64,000 nt of DNA, taken from the NCBI RefSeq assembly GCF_002743055.1, contig NZ_PDYM01000009.1, positions 1 to 64,000 on the forward strand, read 5' to 3'. Positions 17,196 through 25,369 of the stretch are shown piece by piece. The translations under genes and the position numbers were made by a program. The DNA is from Sporosarcina sp. P13. Lineage in GTDB: Bacteria > Bacillota > Bacilli > Bacillales_A > Planococcaceae. Below the pieces are notes generated by a model. That model had not been told where the DNA came from. It was given only the letters and a program-made list of their open reading frames with translations, and ran no database searches. The stretch's first letter is position 1; each line of letters starts with the position of its first letter.

Positions 17196-17485
17196 GTATG
17201 TACTCGCTCTTCGACTAAGCGGTACAAAACATTCGACTTCTTTCTCGCTATCACAAACCCAGCTGCATCAAACTTCAACCCAAATCCATTTGTGCAATTG
17301 GTGTTACTACCAGTATAAACTTAAGCAAAGCAGAATAAACGTAAATCATCGAACTGTGAAAAATGTCATGTATCTGTAGTGTTTGCCATCAAAATGATAT
17401 AAATTACAGCAACCTTACATGACGCTTTAAGTAGTTAATAATATGATAATTATCTGAATATTATGCGTATTATGTTCAGGAAATT
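17196..17485. other. Gap between convergent genes
   Basis: About 290 bp, AT-rich, downstream of both flanking genes. No gene or repeat recognised; the short plus-strand frame from 17194 has no ribosome site. Confidence 0.4.
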
Positions 17486-18844
17486 TTACATTAGTTTAGA
17501 AATAAATATGGATGCAATTCCAAAATAAATTAGCAATGATAGAATATCATTAATTGTTGTAATAAGTGGACCAGAAGCTACAGCAGGATCCACTTTAAAC
17601 TTATTCAAAATTAGCGGTATCACTGTGCCCGCAAGTGTACCGATTATCAAAGTAGCCACCAAAGAAGAACCAACGACTAACCCAAGCGTAAAGTTATCTT
17701 GCCACACATATGCGATGACTGAAATGACGACACCACAAACTACACCTAATATAATTCCTACTATCAATTCGCGTACTACTAAATGCAATGATTTTTTTAT
17801 TGTCATTTCTTCAGATACTAATCCGCGAACGACGACAGCGAGAGACTGTGTACCTGTGTTACCAGTCATACCCGCAATCATGGGCATGAAAAAAGCAAGA
17901 GCCACGACAGCTTGAAGCGTATCTTCAAAACGTGAAATAATGCTTCCAGAAACTAGTCCAATGAATAGCAATAAAATCAACCAGGGAAGACGACGATAGG
18001 CTGCGACTAACGGTTTGGTATGAAAGTCTATAGATTTACCAGAAGCAAATAGCATTTCAATATCTTTATTAGCCTCTTTAACTACAAGGTCAAGTATTTC
18101 ATCAGTTCGTATAATCCCAACTAATACATTGTCTTCATTCACAACCGGAAGAGATACGAAATCAAAACGCCCAATCATTTTTGCAACTTCACTTTGTTCG
18201 GTGGTTGCCGATACTTTGGCGATAGAAGTTTCCATTATATCTTTTACACAAGTATCCGTGTTAGCAAGCAATAAGTTTCTATAAGATAATACACCGACTA
18301 ATTGTTTTTCATCATTAATAATATATACATAATTTAAATAGTGTGCAAAGTCTTCATAATGCTTTAATTTTTCTATAGTTTTCGCTACAGTATAAGATTG
18401 ATGAATCCATACGTAACGTGTAATCATAATTCTTCCTGCCGAATCTTTTGGGAACTTTCTTTTGTGTTGGATATTATTTTTTTCCTCTTGTCGCATCTCT
18501 GCAATTAATTTTTCTACTTTTTTATCGGGAAGATCGGATAATAGATCGGATAAATCATCACTTTTCATCATATCTAATAACTCTGTAGAACGTGTAGGGC
18601 CGACGAGCTCAAGTACGCGTAATTGATCAGGTCGTGATAAAAATTGAAGCATTTCAATTAGCAAATTAGTATCTAGTACTTCTAAAAAGATCGTATGGCG
18701 CTTTCGAGGCAATCTACGATATTGTGCTGCAATATCAATGGGTTCTAATTCATTAATAGCTCGTTTCAAGGATTCCAAATTACCATCTTTGATTAGCTTG
18801 ATCATTGCCCTAGAAATATCATCTTTATTTTTGGTCAATGGCAT
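17486..18844 (-). CDS. mgtE: MgtE-type magnesium transporter
   Basis: 452 residues. The N-terminal MgtE superhelical domain (about 1-130) is followed by two CBS domains (about 135-255), then five membrane helices containing the signature GMTGNTGTQS and the terminal TTINDILSLLIYF helix. MgtE is a Mg2+-gated Mg2+ channel; the N and CBS domains sense cytosolic Mg2+. ATG 18844 is 8 nt after AAGGGG, whereas the longer GTG at 18853 overlaps the site. It is only 33 bp downstream of a 49-aa stress-type gene with a SigB promoter, so mgtE is probably part of a stress-inducible transcript. No M-box riboswitch is visible upstream. Confidence 0.92.
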   Translation of the reverse strand: MPLTKNKDDISRAMIKLIKDGNLESLKRAINELEPIDIAAQYRRLPRKRHTIFLEVLDTNLLIEMLQFLSRPDQLRVLELVGPTRSTELLDMMKSDDLSDLLSDLPDKKVEKLIAEMRQEEKNNIQHKRKFPKDSAGRIMITRYVWIHQSYTVAKTIEKLKHYEDFAHYLNYVYIINDEKQLVGVLSYRNLLLANTDTCVKDIMETSIAKVSATTEQSEVAKMIGRFDFVSLPVVNEDNVLVGIIRTDEILDLVVKEANKDIEMLFASGKSIDFHTKPLVAAYRRLPWLILLLFIGLVSGSIISRFEDTLQAVVALAFFMPMIAGMTGNTGTQSLAVVVRGLVSEEMTIKKSLHLVVRELIVGIILGVVCGVVISVIAYVWQDNFTLGLVVGSSLVATLIIGTLAGTVIPLILNKFKVDPAVASGPLITTINDILSLLIYFGIASIFISKLM

Positions 18845-18877
18845 GCGGTGCACCCCTTATCGGTTTGGAACGTTTTA

Positions 18878-19027
18878 TTATTCCTCCATAATATGTTGCG
18901 TGTCACGTTGATTTTTACTAATTACAGAAATCTCATCTGTAGTAAATTCTTGATGTTTTAAATCTTCAATAGCTACAATGGCTCCTCTATCCGTATCAAA
19001 TGCTGCGACTACATATCTTTTTTTCAT
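18878..19027 (-). CDS. Mini general-stress protein (GSP17M/YflT N-terminal-like)
   Basis: 49 residues starting MKKRYVVAAFDTDRGAIVAI and continuing through KHQEFTTDEISVISKN. This is the first βαβ part of the general stress protein 17M/YflT domain, usually 100 or more residues. It is therefore either a natural mini-version or a truncated gene. A strong AAGGAGGAG site fits ATG 19027, better than the longer start at 19072. A SigB promoter lies 55 bp upstream. mgtE follows 33 bp later, with no terminator between them. Confidence 0.7.
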   Translation of the reverse strand: MKKRYVVAAFDTDRGAIVAIEDLKHQEFTTDEISVISKNQRDTQHIMEE

Positions 19028-19081
19028 GAAAAACTCCTCCTTGTTCATAAATAGTGGATCCAATGGTGCCATACTAAATTT

Positions 19082-19106
19082 TTACCCATTATATCTTTGA
19101 TAAAAC
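19082..19106 (-). promoter_or_regulatory. SigB-type promoter
   Basis: On the minus strand, GTTTTA (19101-19106), 13-bp spacer, GGGTAA (19082-19087): a good match to the general-stress sigma factor consensus, driving the mini stress gene and mgtE. Confidence 0.75.
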
Positions 19107-19253
19107 GTTCAACTTTCCATTCGATCAGAGAAACTACTATTACTTAAATGCTAGTTATATCTAATGAAGTACCTAAACCTTCTAATAATTAAAATGAGAT
19201 AAAAAACTTTTGTAACATAAGGCTTAGGGTTGTAATCGTTTTGACTGATAGCT

Positions 19254-19270
19254 GTAATATATCTGTAACA
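19254..19270 (+). promoter_or_regulatory. WalR box
   Basis: TGTAAT, 5 bp, TGTAAC: a perfect match to the WalR (YycF) direct repeat TGTWAH-N5-TGTWAH, 45 bp upstream of a LysM-3D wall gene of the YocH type, a classic WalR target. Confidence 0.75.
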
Positions 19271-19314
19271 ATAGATTGGTAAGATAAGGTTATTAAAACG
19301 TTAGGGGTGGCATA

Positions 19315-19890
19315 TTGAAGAAGTTATTATTTTCGTTAACAGTAGCCATGTTAATCACAATATTCACAAGCGGAATGAATGAAACATCCGCAGCAACTTC
19401 AGTACATACAGTAAAGAAGGGTGACACTTTATATAAAATTTCGCAGCAACATAAAGTTTCTGTCACAAATATCAAGCAATGGAACAACTTAAAGTCTACG
19501 GTTATTTATCCAAATCAGAAATTACGTTTGGTAAAGTCGTCGAAAGTTGCAGCTAATACAGCAACTAAAACGCCGTCTCGTTCAAATGGAGCGAAGATTT
19601 CTAAAGAGTTTATGGTAAGTGCAACTGCTTATACTGCATATTGTAATGGTTGTTCAGGAATTACAAGAACAGGTTTGAACCTACGCAAGAATCCGGATCT
19701 AAAAGTAATCGCAGTGGATCCTAGAGTGATAAAATTGGGTACGAAAGTCCATGTTGAAGGGTATGGCTATGCTATTGCTGGTGATACTGGTGGTGCTATT
19801 AAAGGTAAAAAGATTGATGTATTCATTCCGAATAAATCACGTGCGTACCAATGGGGACGTAAAAACGTAAAAGTTAAAGTACTTAACTAA
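19315..19890 (+). CDS. LysM-3D domain secreted wall protein (YocH-like)
   Basis: 191 residues. A signal peptide (ends near TSA/A, residue ~27) is followed by one LysM domain (VHTVKKGDTLYKISQQHKVS, about 31-75), a Ser/Thr/Lys linker and a C-terminal 3D domain (ATAYTAYCNGCSGIT, then VIAVDPRVIKLGTKVHVEGYG and AGDTGGAIKGKKIDVF). The three Asp residues of the 3D domain are present. Such proteins are likely lytic transglycosylase-type autolysins. The start is TTG 19315 after AGGGGTGG. The WalR box upstream predicts control by the WalRK cell-wall two-component system. Confidence 0.9.
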   Translation: MKKLLFSLTVAMLITIFTSGMNETSAATSVHTVKKGDTLYKISQQHKVSVTNIKQWNNLKSTVIYPNQKLRLVKSSKVAANTATKTPSRSNGAKISKEFMVSATAYTAYCNGCSGITRTGLNLRKNPDLKVIAVDPRVIKLGTKVHVEGYGYAIAGDTGGAIKGKKIDVFIPNKSRAYQWGRKNVKVKVLN

Positions 19891-19891
19891 A

Positions 19892-19931
19892 AAAAGACCT
19901 CATCCTAACTAAACTAGGATGAGGTCTTTTA
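19892..19931 (+). terminator. Intrinsic terminator
   Basis: A 15-bp perfect stem, 19893-19907 with 19915-19929, with A and T runs. Confidence 0.9.
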
Positions 19932-19987
19932 TACGAAAATACAAACAAAAAAACATGAATCCTTTCAATCAAGCATTCATGTTTTAT

Positions 19988-21400
19988 TTATATAAATGAC
20001 ACCACTTGATTTTTACCATTGTTCTTTGCCCGATAAAGAGCCAAGTCAGCCAAGTGGAATAAGTCTTTGAAACTTTTCACTTCTCGCATAACGTTATCAC
20101 TCAGTCCAACGCTAATCGTAACTTTCGTCGGTATCTCTTTGGAATTTGAAGAGGTCTCTTCTACTTTCTTTACAAGAAGAGTGGCCTTGTTCTTAGCTTG
20201 ATCTATCGAAATACCTTGCATCACCAGTACGAATTCATCACCACCGAAACGACCTAACAAATCTTCTTTTCGAATTTCTTCAGAACACACTCGCGCAAAG
20301 AGCTTAATCGCTTCATCACCTACTAAATGTCCGTGTGTATCATTAATAGCTTTCAAGTTGTCGATATCAAATACAATACAAACAATCGGCTCTTTCGTAT
20401 CATAAGCATTTAAAATCCAGTAATTTGTCGTTTCTTCTAAAAACTTACGATTATAAACACCTGTTAAATAATCTATATTTTCACTCGTTTTATCCGCATA
20501 TTTCTCCAATCGCATGTTCAATTCCAATGCAGTTTTTATCCAGTTCTTGTTTTCAAAATCATGTAGTAAATCAATATACTCTTTTTGGATAATTGCCAAC
20601 TCATCAAACGTGCAAATATCTTCCGCTAATGCAATCCGTTTCTGCTGAATATCTCTTAAGAGAACATAGTCGTTACATAGTTCATATCGTTCTATAGCTA
20701 GTGTATAAAAATAAAGGGCTTTAGCCGTTTGTCCAAGTAATTCATAAAGCCGACCTTTTAGTATTTTGAAATATGCTTTTTCACGCGGGAATTTTCGTAG
20801 ATGCTCGATGTCATTCAAATAGTCAATACTGGACATAGCTAGGTCAGCCTGTTTTAAATTAACGGCAGATTCAATGATATGCAAGTGAGCCCGAATGGTA
20901 AGGATTTTTCTTTCACTTGCATGTGTAACAGCGTATTCAAGAGCGCACTGAGCAGCATGTAGCGCCTCAGTAAATTGTTTCTGTTGGTTTAGAATGTAGC
21001 TCAAATTACTATAAGCCATACTTACATAAGTGAAATGATCTGTTTCTAAAGCAATCGACAATACATCTTCTATGAATTTTTTGCCTTGTTTAAAATCGGA
21101 TGTAACTAAACTGATAAAATACTGTAAATAATAGGAACGCATCCAATCCTTTTTTGTACCATGGGATTGACAGTATTTATGGTGAGCTTCGATATGCAAA
21201 AATAGCTTTTCGACGTCTCCTATATAGGAATAAGAAACTGCGCACATATAATGAGCGAATAAAGCGGCCTTCCTATCTGAATGAAGTATTCCTTCATTTA
21301 CCAAATCTTCCGCTTTACTAATGACTTCTTTATAGTTTCCGTCATCTCTCAACTGGCTAATAGTTTCATACAATATTTCCAAATTATTTGGATAGGTCAT
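19988..21400 (-). CDS. Diguanylate cyclase with N-terminal TPR-like repeats
   Basis: 470 residues. The first ~290 form helical TPR-like repeats (for example YVSMAYSNLSYILNQQKQFTEAL and ILKGRLYELLGQTAKALYFY), with no membrane segment, so it is a cytosolic sensor. The C-terminal GGDEF domain (about 305-470) has DYLTGVYNR, FDIDNLKAINDTHGH and an intact active site RFGGDEF. An RxxD inhibitory-site motif (RKED) lies five residues before it. It should therefore make cyclic di-GMP and be product-inhibited. GGGAGGTG precedes ATG 21400. Confidence 0.9.
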   Translation of the reverse strand: MTYPNNLEILYETISQLRDDGNYKEVISKAEDLVNEGILHSDRKAALFAHYMCAVSYSYIGDVEKLFLHIEAHHKYCQSHGTKKDWMRSYYLQYFISLVTSDFKQGKKFIEDVLSIALETDHFTYVSMAYSNLSYILNQQKQFTEALHAAQCALEYAVTHASERKILTIRAHLHIIESAVNLKQADLAMSSIDYLNDIEHLRKFPREKAYFKILKGRLYELLGQTAKALYFYTLAIERYELCNDYVLLRDIQQKRIALAEDICTFDELAIIQKEYIDLLHDFENKNWIKTALELNMRLEKYADKTSENIDYLTGVYNRKFLEETTNYWILNAYDTKEPIVCIVFDIDNLKAINDTHGHLVGDEAIKLFARVCSEEIRKEDLLGRFGGDEFVLVMQGISIDQAKNKATLLVKKVEETSSNSKEIPTKVTISVGLSDNVMREVKSFKDLFHLADLALYRAKNNGKNQVVSFI

Positions 21401-21644
21401 TTTAACACCTCCCTTTCAATCGATAACAATCACTGCTAGGACTAAAGATATATTTTTTGTCTTTTATTGAATATATTTCCATTATATCACATGCTGTTTA
21501 TAAATATAATTGATTAGTAAATATATTAAGAATAGACAGGTAAATGATCACAGATTCTAGTTTTGTATACCTTGCAGAAATGATAGGTAAACGTACTATT
21601 AAAGATTCTGCATACCTTTCTTATATAGAGTATGATGATTTGAT

Positions 21645-21944
21645 TTAACTAATTCTGATATCTTTAAAGGATTGCATAAAGTTATCAGGTTCCTCGATAA
21701 TTTCAAATGTAAAAACGCCTTCATTTGTATGAAGATAGAAAAGTCCTGTTTGGCCTGAGAAGGGGCGATAGGACAAATCGAATACATGTTCAAGAAAGAA
21801 TGTTCGGTTGGAGGTGGTGATACGATCTTGGTATAAACGTATGGAATGAAATGATTCGTGACAAGTTTGTTCTAAGCGGTCGACAACCCGTTGTATGGAG
21901 ATGTAGGAAAGAGAATGGATTATCTGATTATCAAAGGTACTCAT
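21645..21944 (-). CDS. Small hypothetical protein
   Basis: 99 residues, family not recognised. It has no signal peptide or membrane segment. The N-terminal half is helical (SIQRVVDRLEQTCHESF) and the C-terminal half is β-rich (FLEHVFDLSYRP, TGLFYLHTNEGVFTFEI). AGGGGG lies upstream of ATG 21944, preceded by a TATAAT-like -10 box, which supports a real gene. Its neighbours (GGDEF gene downstream, VanZ upstream) give no clear functional hint. Confidence 0.6.
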   Translation of the reverse strand: MSTFDNQIIHSLSYISIQRVVDRLEQTCHESFHSIRLYQDRITTSNRTFFLEHVFDLSYRPFSGQTGLFYLHTNEGVFTFEIIEEPDNFMQSFKDIRIS

Positions 21945-21994
21945 GAATACAACCCCCTATTTTCCAGTATTATACCATATATCAATTACACTAA

Positions 21995-22040
21995 AAAAGA
22001 TAAGTGTCTCAGTTGGAAACTCAAGGGACACTTATCTTTT
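21995..22040. terminator. Bidirectional terminator
   Basis: A 14-bp stem, AAAAGATAAGTGTC (21995-22008) with GACACTTATCTTTT (22027-22040). The vanZ-like stop codon (22032-22034) is inside the stem. Confidence 0.85.
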
Positions 22041-22508
22041 TCTTACATCTTGGATCAAGTGAAAAGCGGCTGCCAGAAACAAAAAGGTGAGCGCTCCCGC
22101 CATATCTAAATAGACATCTTGCATCGTTGCCGTTCGACCACCAGTGAAAGATTGATGCAATTCATCGGCACAAGCTAGGATGAGTGTAAGAAGGGCTGCG
22201 CCTAATAGACGTCCTTTCCGCTTTGGCCATAGCCAGTAAATGACAAGTGCTAAAAATCCGAACGTCAGGAAATGGGCGGTTTTTCGAATTAAAAACTCCA
22301 CAAAATGATAGTAGCCACGCTCTTCAACAGATATTATACGATTCCAATAGGAAAACTCTAGGGAGGATAATGTGGTCTTACCAGGCTCGCCAGGTAGTAT
22401 TTGTTTTAGTGTTGAAACAAGAGATTGTTGTTCATACGATTGACTTGATGAAATAGCCAAGCCAGTTAAAATTGTAAGCAATAAGAAAAGCACAAGTAAT
22501 TTTTTCAT
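22032..22508 (-). CDS. VanZ family membrane protein
   Basis: 158 residues with four hydrophobic helices. The VanZ signature is clear: KTAHFLTFGFLALVIYW near residue 70, then ACADELHQSFTGGRTATMQDVYLDMAGA. VanZ-family proteins are named after the teicoplanin-resistance factor, but chromosomal members mostly have unknown roles. It starts at 22508 with MKKLLVLFLLL. It is a single gene between unrelated neighbours. Confidence 0.85.
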   Translation of the reverse strand: MKKLLVLFLLLTILTGLAISSSQSYEQQSLVSTLKQILPGEPGKTTLSSLEFSYWNRIISVEERGYYHFVEFLIRKTAHFLTFGFLALVIYWLWPKRKGRLLGAALLTLILACADELHQSFTGGRTATMQDVYLDMAGALTFLFLAAAFHLIQDVRKR

Positions 22509-22718
22509 ATGTGGATTGTATCATGAATATGTGAAGACTATGATGATCAACAACTAAATTAGAAAGTTTTTTTGAAACGTAATAAAAATGGTCTATTTTA
22601 TATCTGGCTCTGTGATGCTACTATAAAATACTGTAACATTACGGTAATCTGCAAATTGTATACTATTAAAATACAATGAAGATAGATGAAAAGGGTAGAA
22701 TGCATTCTGTAGAATAAA
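22509..22718. other. AT-rich gap
   Basis: Upstream region of the vanZ-like gene. It holds a one-mismatch WalR-like repeat at 22632-22648 but no nearby target in that orientation. No gene seen. Confidence 0.35.
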
Positions 22719-22861
22719 GGGGTTGGGACATTACTAGAAAATAGGCCGTTCCCCTACACTCCCGTATCTTAAAAAAGATACGTTTATTAATGAGCAGATA
22801 AAAAGAAAAATGCATGAAGGAGAATTCCTTCATGCATTTTTGAGGTCTTGTCCCAGCCTCT
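22719..22861. repeat. Nested inverted-repeat structure ending the NlpC/P60 transcript
   Basis: The outer arms GGGTTGGGACA near 22720 and TGTCCCAGCC near 22850 are imperfectly complementary. Inside are a hairpin CGTATCTT/AAGATACG (22764-22783) and a strong stem with A/T runs at 22806-22841. On the minus strand the inner stem is a good intrinsic terminator for the gene ending at 22868. Confidence 0.65.
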
Positions 22862-22867
22862 TGTTCA

Positions 22868-23548
22868 TTAGATTCTTCTAAAGCTATTGAATTTAGATTT
22901 CCAATAGGGGTTGCTCAAACTAACAACTTCTGATTTTTTTCCGCCAGCATGAACAAACTTATTATTACCGATATAAATTCCTACATGCGAAATTCCTTTG
23001 CGGTATGTATTGTGGAAGAAAACGAGGTCTCCAGGTCTTGGCGACTTAATTTTAGCTGATTGCTTATATTGGCCAGTCGTTGTTCTTGCAATTGACTTAC
23101 CATTTTTCTTGAATGAATATTGAATGAACCCACTACAGTCAAACCCTCTTGTTGTTGTTCCACCGAAGCGGTAAGGAATACCTCTTAAGTTCATGGCCGT
23201 TTTAACAATACCTGACTTGCTTTTTTCGGGTGTAGATGATGCAACTGCTTTAGCAGTAGATTTCTTCAAAAGCGAACTAAGTACATACCCTTTTTTGCCA
23301 TTGATTTTTACTTTGTACCATAGTTGTTTACCTGCATACTTTTGATGTGTCAAATTAACTCGTGTGCCTTTTTTTAACGTGAAGACTATTCTATGTGTAG
23401 TCCCCGCATCCGCACGGACATTTGTATTATGTGTTGTTATGTATACACCACTTTTTGCTGTTGCTTTACTAGCTGCATCAGCACTTCCTCCTGTAAAGCC
23501 CATAATCATAATTGTAGCCATCAAAATTGAAACAAACATCTTTTTCAT
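22868..23548 (-). CDS. Secreted SH3b-NlpC/P60 peptidoglycan endopeptidase
   Basis: 226 residues. Signal peptide (ends near ADA/A, residue ~25), one bacterial SH3 domain (NVRADAGTTHRIVFTLKKGTRV, about 38-95), then an NlpC/P60 domain from about 115. Catalytic Cys is in FDCSGFIQYSF, His in ISHVGIYIG and the third polar residue in KFVHAGG. It should cut the D-γ-glutamyl-meso-DAP or equivalent link in peptidoglycan stems. GGAGAG lies upstream of ATG 23548. An inverted WalR-type box lies ~120 bp upstream. Confidence 0.9.
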   Translation of the reverse strand: MKKMFVSILMATIMIMGFTGGSADAASKATAKSGVYITTHNTNVRADAGTTHRIVFTLKKGTRVNLTHQKYAGKQLWYKVKINGKKGYVLSSLLKKSTAKAVASSTPEKSKSGIVKTAMNLRGIPYRFGGTTTRGFDCSGFIQYSFKKNGKSIARTTTGQYKQSAKIKSPRPGDLVFFHNTYRKGISHVGIYIGNNKFVHAGGKKSEVVSLSNPYWKSKFNSFRRI

Positions 23549-23666
23549 ACTGACTCTCCTTCAGAATAAATTATGTTGCTCTTAAACTATAAGTAACATC
23601 TTACATGACTAGTAAGGAGCTAAACATTACGTTCATATTAAGAAGAGATTACAAAATTCGACCATT

Positions 23667-23683
23667 GTAAACAAAATGTAATA
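23667..23683 (+). promoter_or_regulatory. WalR-type box, inverted relative to the gene
   Basis: TGTAAA, 5 bp, TGTAAT on the plus strand, 119 bp upstream of the minus-strand NlpC/P60 start. It fits TGTWAH-N5-TGTWAH but points away from the gene, so the regulatory sense is uncertain. Confidence 0.5.
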
Positions 23684-23690
23684 TTAGAAA

Positions 23691-23720
23691 GCCAGCAGTC
23701 CGTAGAGGATGCTGGCTTGG
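23691..23720 (-). terminator. Terminator hairpin of the stress gene
   Basis: AGCCAGCA (23691-23698) pairs with TGCTGGCT (23711-23718); a short T-rich stretch follows on the minus strand. Confidence 0.75.
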
Positions 23721-23727
23721 TTGTAAA

Positions 23728-24330
23728 TTAACTAGTTGGAAAGTCACTTGGGGTTTCTTCGATGATAGGATTGGCTAATACAGAATCAGTAGTGTTGGAA
23801 GGGATTTCATAGTCTGTGATAGCATTCATTTTATTTGAAGCTGCTAAAACTTCTGGATGTGCAGGATTTTTCAACGGTTCGTATCCACCGTAAGAAGGCT
23901 CGGTTTCGTCAAAGTACCGTACTCGTTGTTTCGTATCTTGAATACTCGAGAAATTTGTGTAGAACGGTTTATCTTTTGAATAAACGCTGAATGCCCAGCC
24001 CTCATCTACATAAAGCAACATACCGCCATGCTGTACATCTTCGTAGTAGCGATTGATTTGTTCGTCATCCATCCCTACGCCATACATCATTTGCTTAATA
24101 TGGTTTTCCCCAGTCAGGAATCCCATAAAACGATCTGCCCAAGAATCATATGCGGCATGCACATCAGCTGCAGTACGACTTCGTAACATAGTTATATCTG
24201 TTTCATTCTTTGCAATTACGTAAATGTTATCATCAAGGTAACCAGATAATTTAAGTTCTTCAATTTTATCAAGAAGATCCGAATCGTTATAAAACACACC
24301 TATAAATGTCTTATTGTTGATACCGTCCAT
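23728..24330 (-). CDS. General stress protein 17M-type (YflT-like) protein
   Basis: 200 residues. The N-terminal YflT/GSP17M domain (FIGVFYNDSDLLDKIEELKLSGYLDDNIYVIAKN, then TMLRSRTA and WADRFMGFLTGEN) carries a ~100-residue C-terminal extension of unknown function, rich in Tyr, Asp and Pro. ATG 24330 directly follows GAGGAGGC; the 15-residue longer start at 24375 lacks a site. The SigB promoter at 24374-24399 fits a general-stress role. No enzyme activity is known. Confidence 0.82.
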   Translation of the reverse strand: MDGINNKTFIGVFYNDSDLLDKIEELKLSGYLDDNIYVIAKNETDITMLRSRTAADVHAAYDSWADRFMGFLTGENHIKQMMYGVGMDDEQINRYYEDVQHGGMLLYVDEGWAFSVYSKDKPFYTNFSSIQDTKQRVRYFDETEPSYGGYEPLKNPAHPEVLAASNKMNAITDYEIPSNTTDSVLANPIIEETPSDFPTS

Positions 24331-24373
24331 TTCTTTGCCTCCTCTCATATCTTTAGTAGTTAGTATATCTACC

Positions 24374-24399
24374 ATACCCCTTTGTCAACATGTAAAAAC
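24374..24399 (-). promoter_or_regulatory. SigB-type promoter
   Basis: On the minus strand, GTTTTT (24394-24399), 14-bp spacer, GGGTAT (24374-24379): the consensus SigB -10 element, 44 bp before the stress gene start. Confidence 0.78.
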
Positions 24400-24690
24400 A
24401 TGCTGGCAAAGGTTAGTGAATAAATAGATACCCAAAATATATCAGGCTGCCTATAGACACCTGAAGGTAAATAAAGTGTTCTGCTGCGGTTGTCGGAAAA
24501 AGTAATTTTTATCTAAATCCCTTCAAAGATGATTGTATACTTATTGAATTGATCCTACTGTACTGTTTGAAGATAGTAGGCGTTTTCATTTACAGCTAAA
24601 GATAAGCCCTTTTGTGCTAAGCTATAAGTTGTTAAAAAAAATATTTGAGATATACTATTGAAAATATATAGAAAGAAAGTGGGAAGTTCA
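24400..24690. other. Gap between divergent genes
   Basis: Contains a small hairpin CCTACT/AGTAGG near 24553-24580. No gene seen; the tetR promoter should lie near 24600-24680 but I cannot place it confidently. Confidence 0.35.
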
Positions 24691-25275
24691 TTGGGAAAAA
24701 AAACTGCGATAATTCATTCAGCTATAGAAGTATTCCAAGAGCAGGGGATAGAGAAGACGAAGATCTCTGATATCGTCAAGCGTGCCGGAATTGCGCAAGG
24801 AACTTTTTACTTATACTTTCCATCAAAGCTAGCTTTGATGCCAGCTATCGCTGAAGTGATGGTCGCGAAAACGATGGAAATTGTGAAGCACACAGTGGAT
24901 GAACGAGCAACATACCCAAAACAATTTGAACAAATGGTAGATGCTATATATGAAGTAAACAAAGAGTATTATGAGATATTGGCAGTCATTTATTCAGGAT
25001 TAGCTTCCACAGAACATATTAAAGAATGGGAATCAGTCTACGCACCATTTTATCAATGGATTAGCGAAAAGCTTGAAGCAGCTAAAAAAGAAGGTGCTGT
25101 ACGGCAGTCAATCAAACCAGAACGTACAGCGAAGATCATTATAGGTCTCATCGAATCCACTGCAGAACAAGTATTTTTATACGCACACCATGATGAAAGT
25201 GAAGCGGATCGTCAAAAGGAAGAAGTATTAGACTTTTTGACACATGCATTGCAGTTTCAAACGATAAAAAAGTAA
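24691..25275 (+). CDS. TetR-family transcriptional regulator
   Basis: 194 residues. The N-terminal TetR helix-turn-helix (IHSAIEVFQEQGIEKTKISDIVKRAGIAQGTFYLYF as positions ~7-42) precedes an all-helical ligand-binding region. TTG 24691 is preferred because a purine-rich GTGGGAAG lies upstream; the longer TTG at 24658 lacks one. It is followed by a hairpin and then a pair of SMR efflux genes in the same direction, so it is the likely repressor of that pump. Confidence 0.88.
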   Translation: MGKKTAIIHSAIEVFQEQGIEKTKISDIVKRAGIAQGTFYLYFPSKLALMPAIAEVMVAKTMEIVKHTVDERATYPKQFEQMVDAIYEVNKEYYEILAVIYSGLASTEHIKEWESVYAPFYQWISEKLEAAKKEGAVRQSIKPERTAKIIIGLIESTAEQVFLYAHHDESEADRQKEEVLDFLTHALQFQTIKK

Positions 25276-25281
25276 ACTTTA

Positions 25282-25313
25282 AAAAGCTAGCATAGCTAAA
25301 TGTTAGCTTTTAC
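25282..25313 (+). terminator. Hairpin between tetR and SMR genes
   Basis: A 12-bp stem (25282-25293 with 25300-25311) with one G-T pair and a weak T run. It may attenuate rather than fully stop transcription. Confidence 0.6.
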
Positions 25314-25324
25314 GATAAAATGAA

Positions 25325-25337
25325 TGACAGTCAGTCA
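25325..25337. promoter_or_regulatory. Candidate TetR operator
   Basis: TGACAGTCAGTCA, a partial palindrome (TGAC...GTCA ends), 33 bp before the first SMR gene. It resembles the TGAC-rich operators of many TetR repressors. Assignment to the adjacent regulator is inference. Confidence 0.45.
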
Positions 25338-25369
25338 AATGGACATGGAAATAAATTGGAGGAATTTAT

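Noticed and set aside
21891-22109. A 72-codon plus-strand frame between two minus-strand genes
   Set aside because: It runs through a terminator hairpin and has no ribosome site.
22632-22648. WalR-like repeat TGTAAC-N5-GGTAAT
   Set aside because: One mismatch in the second half-site and no gene downstream in that orientation.
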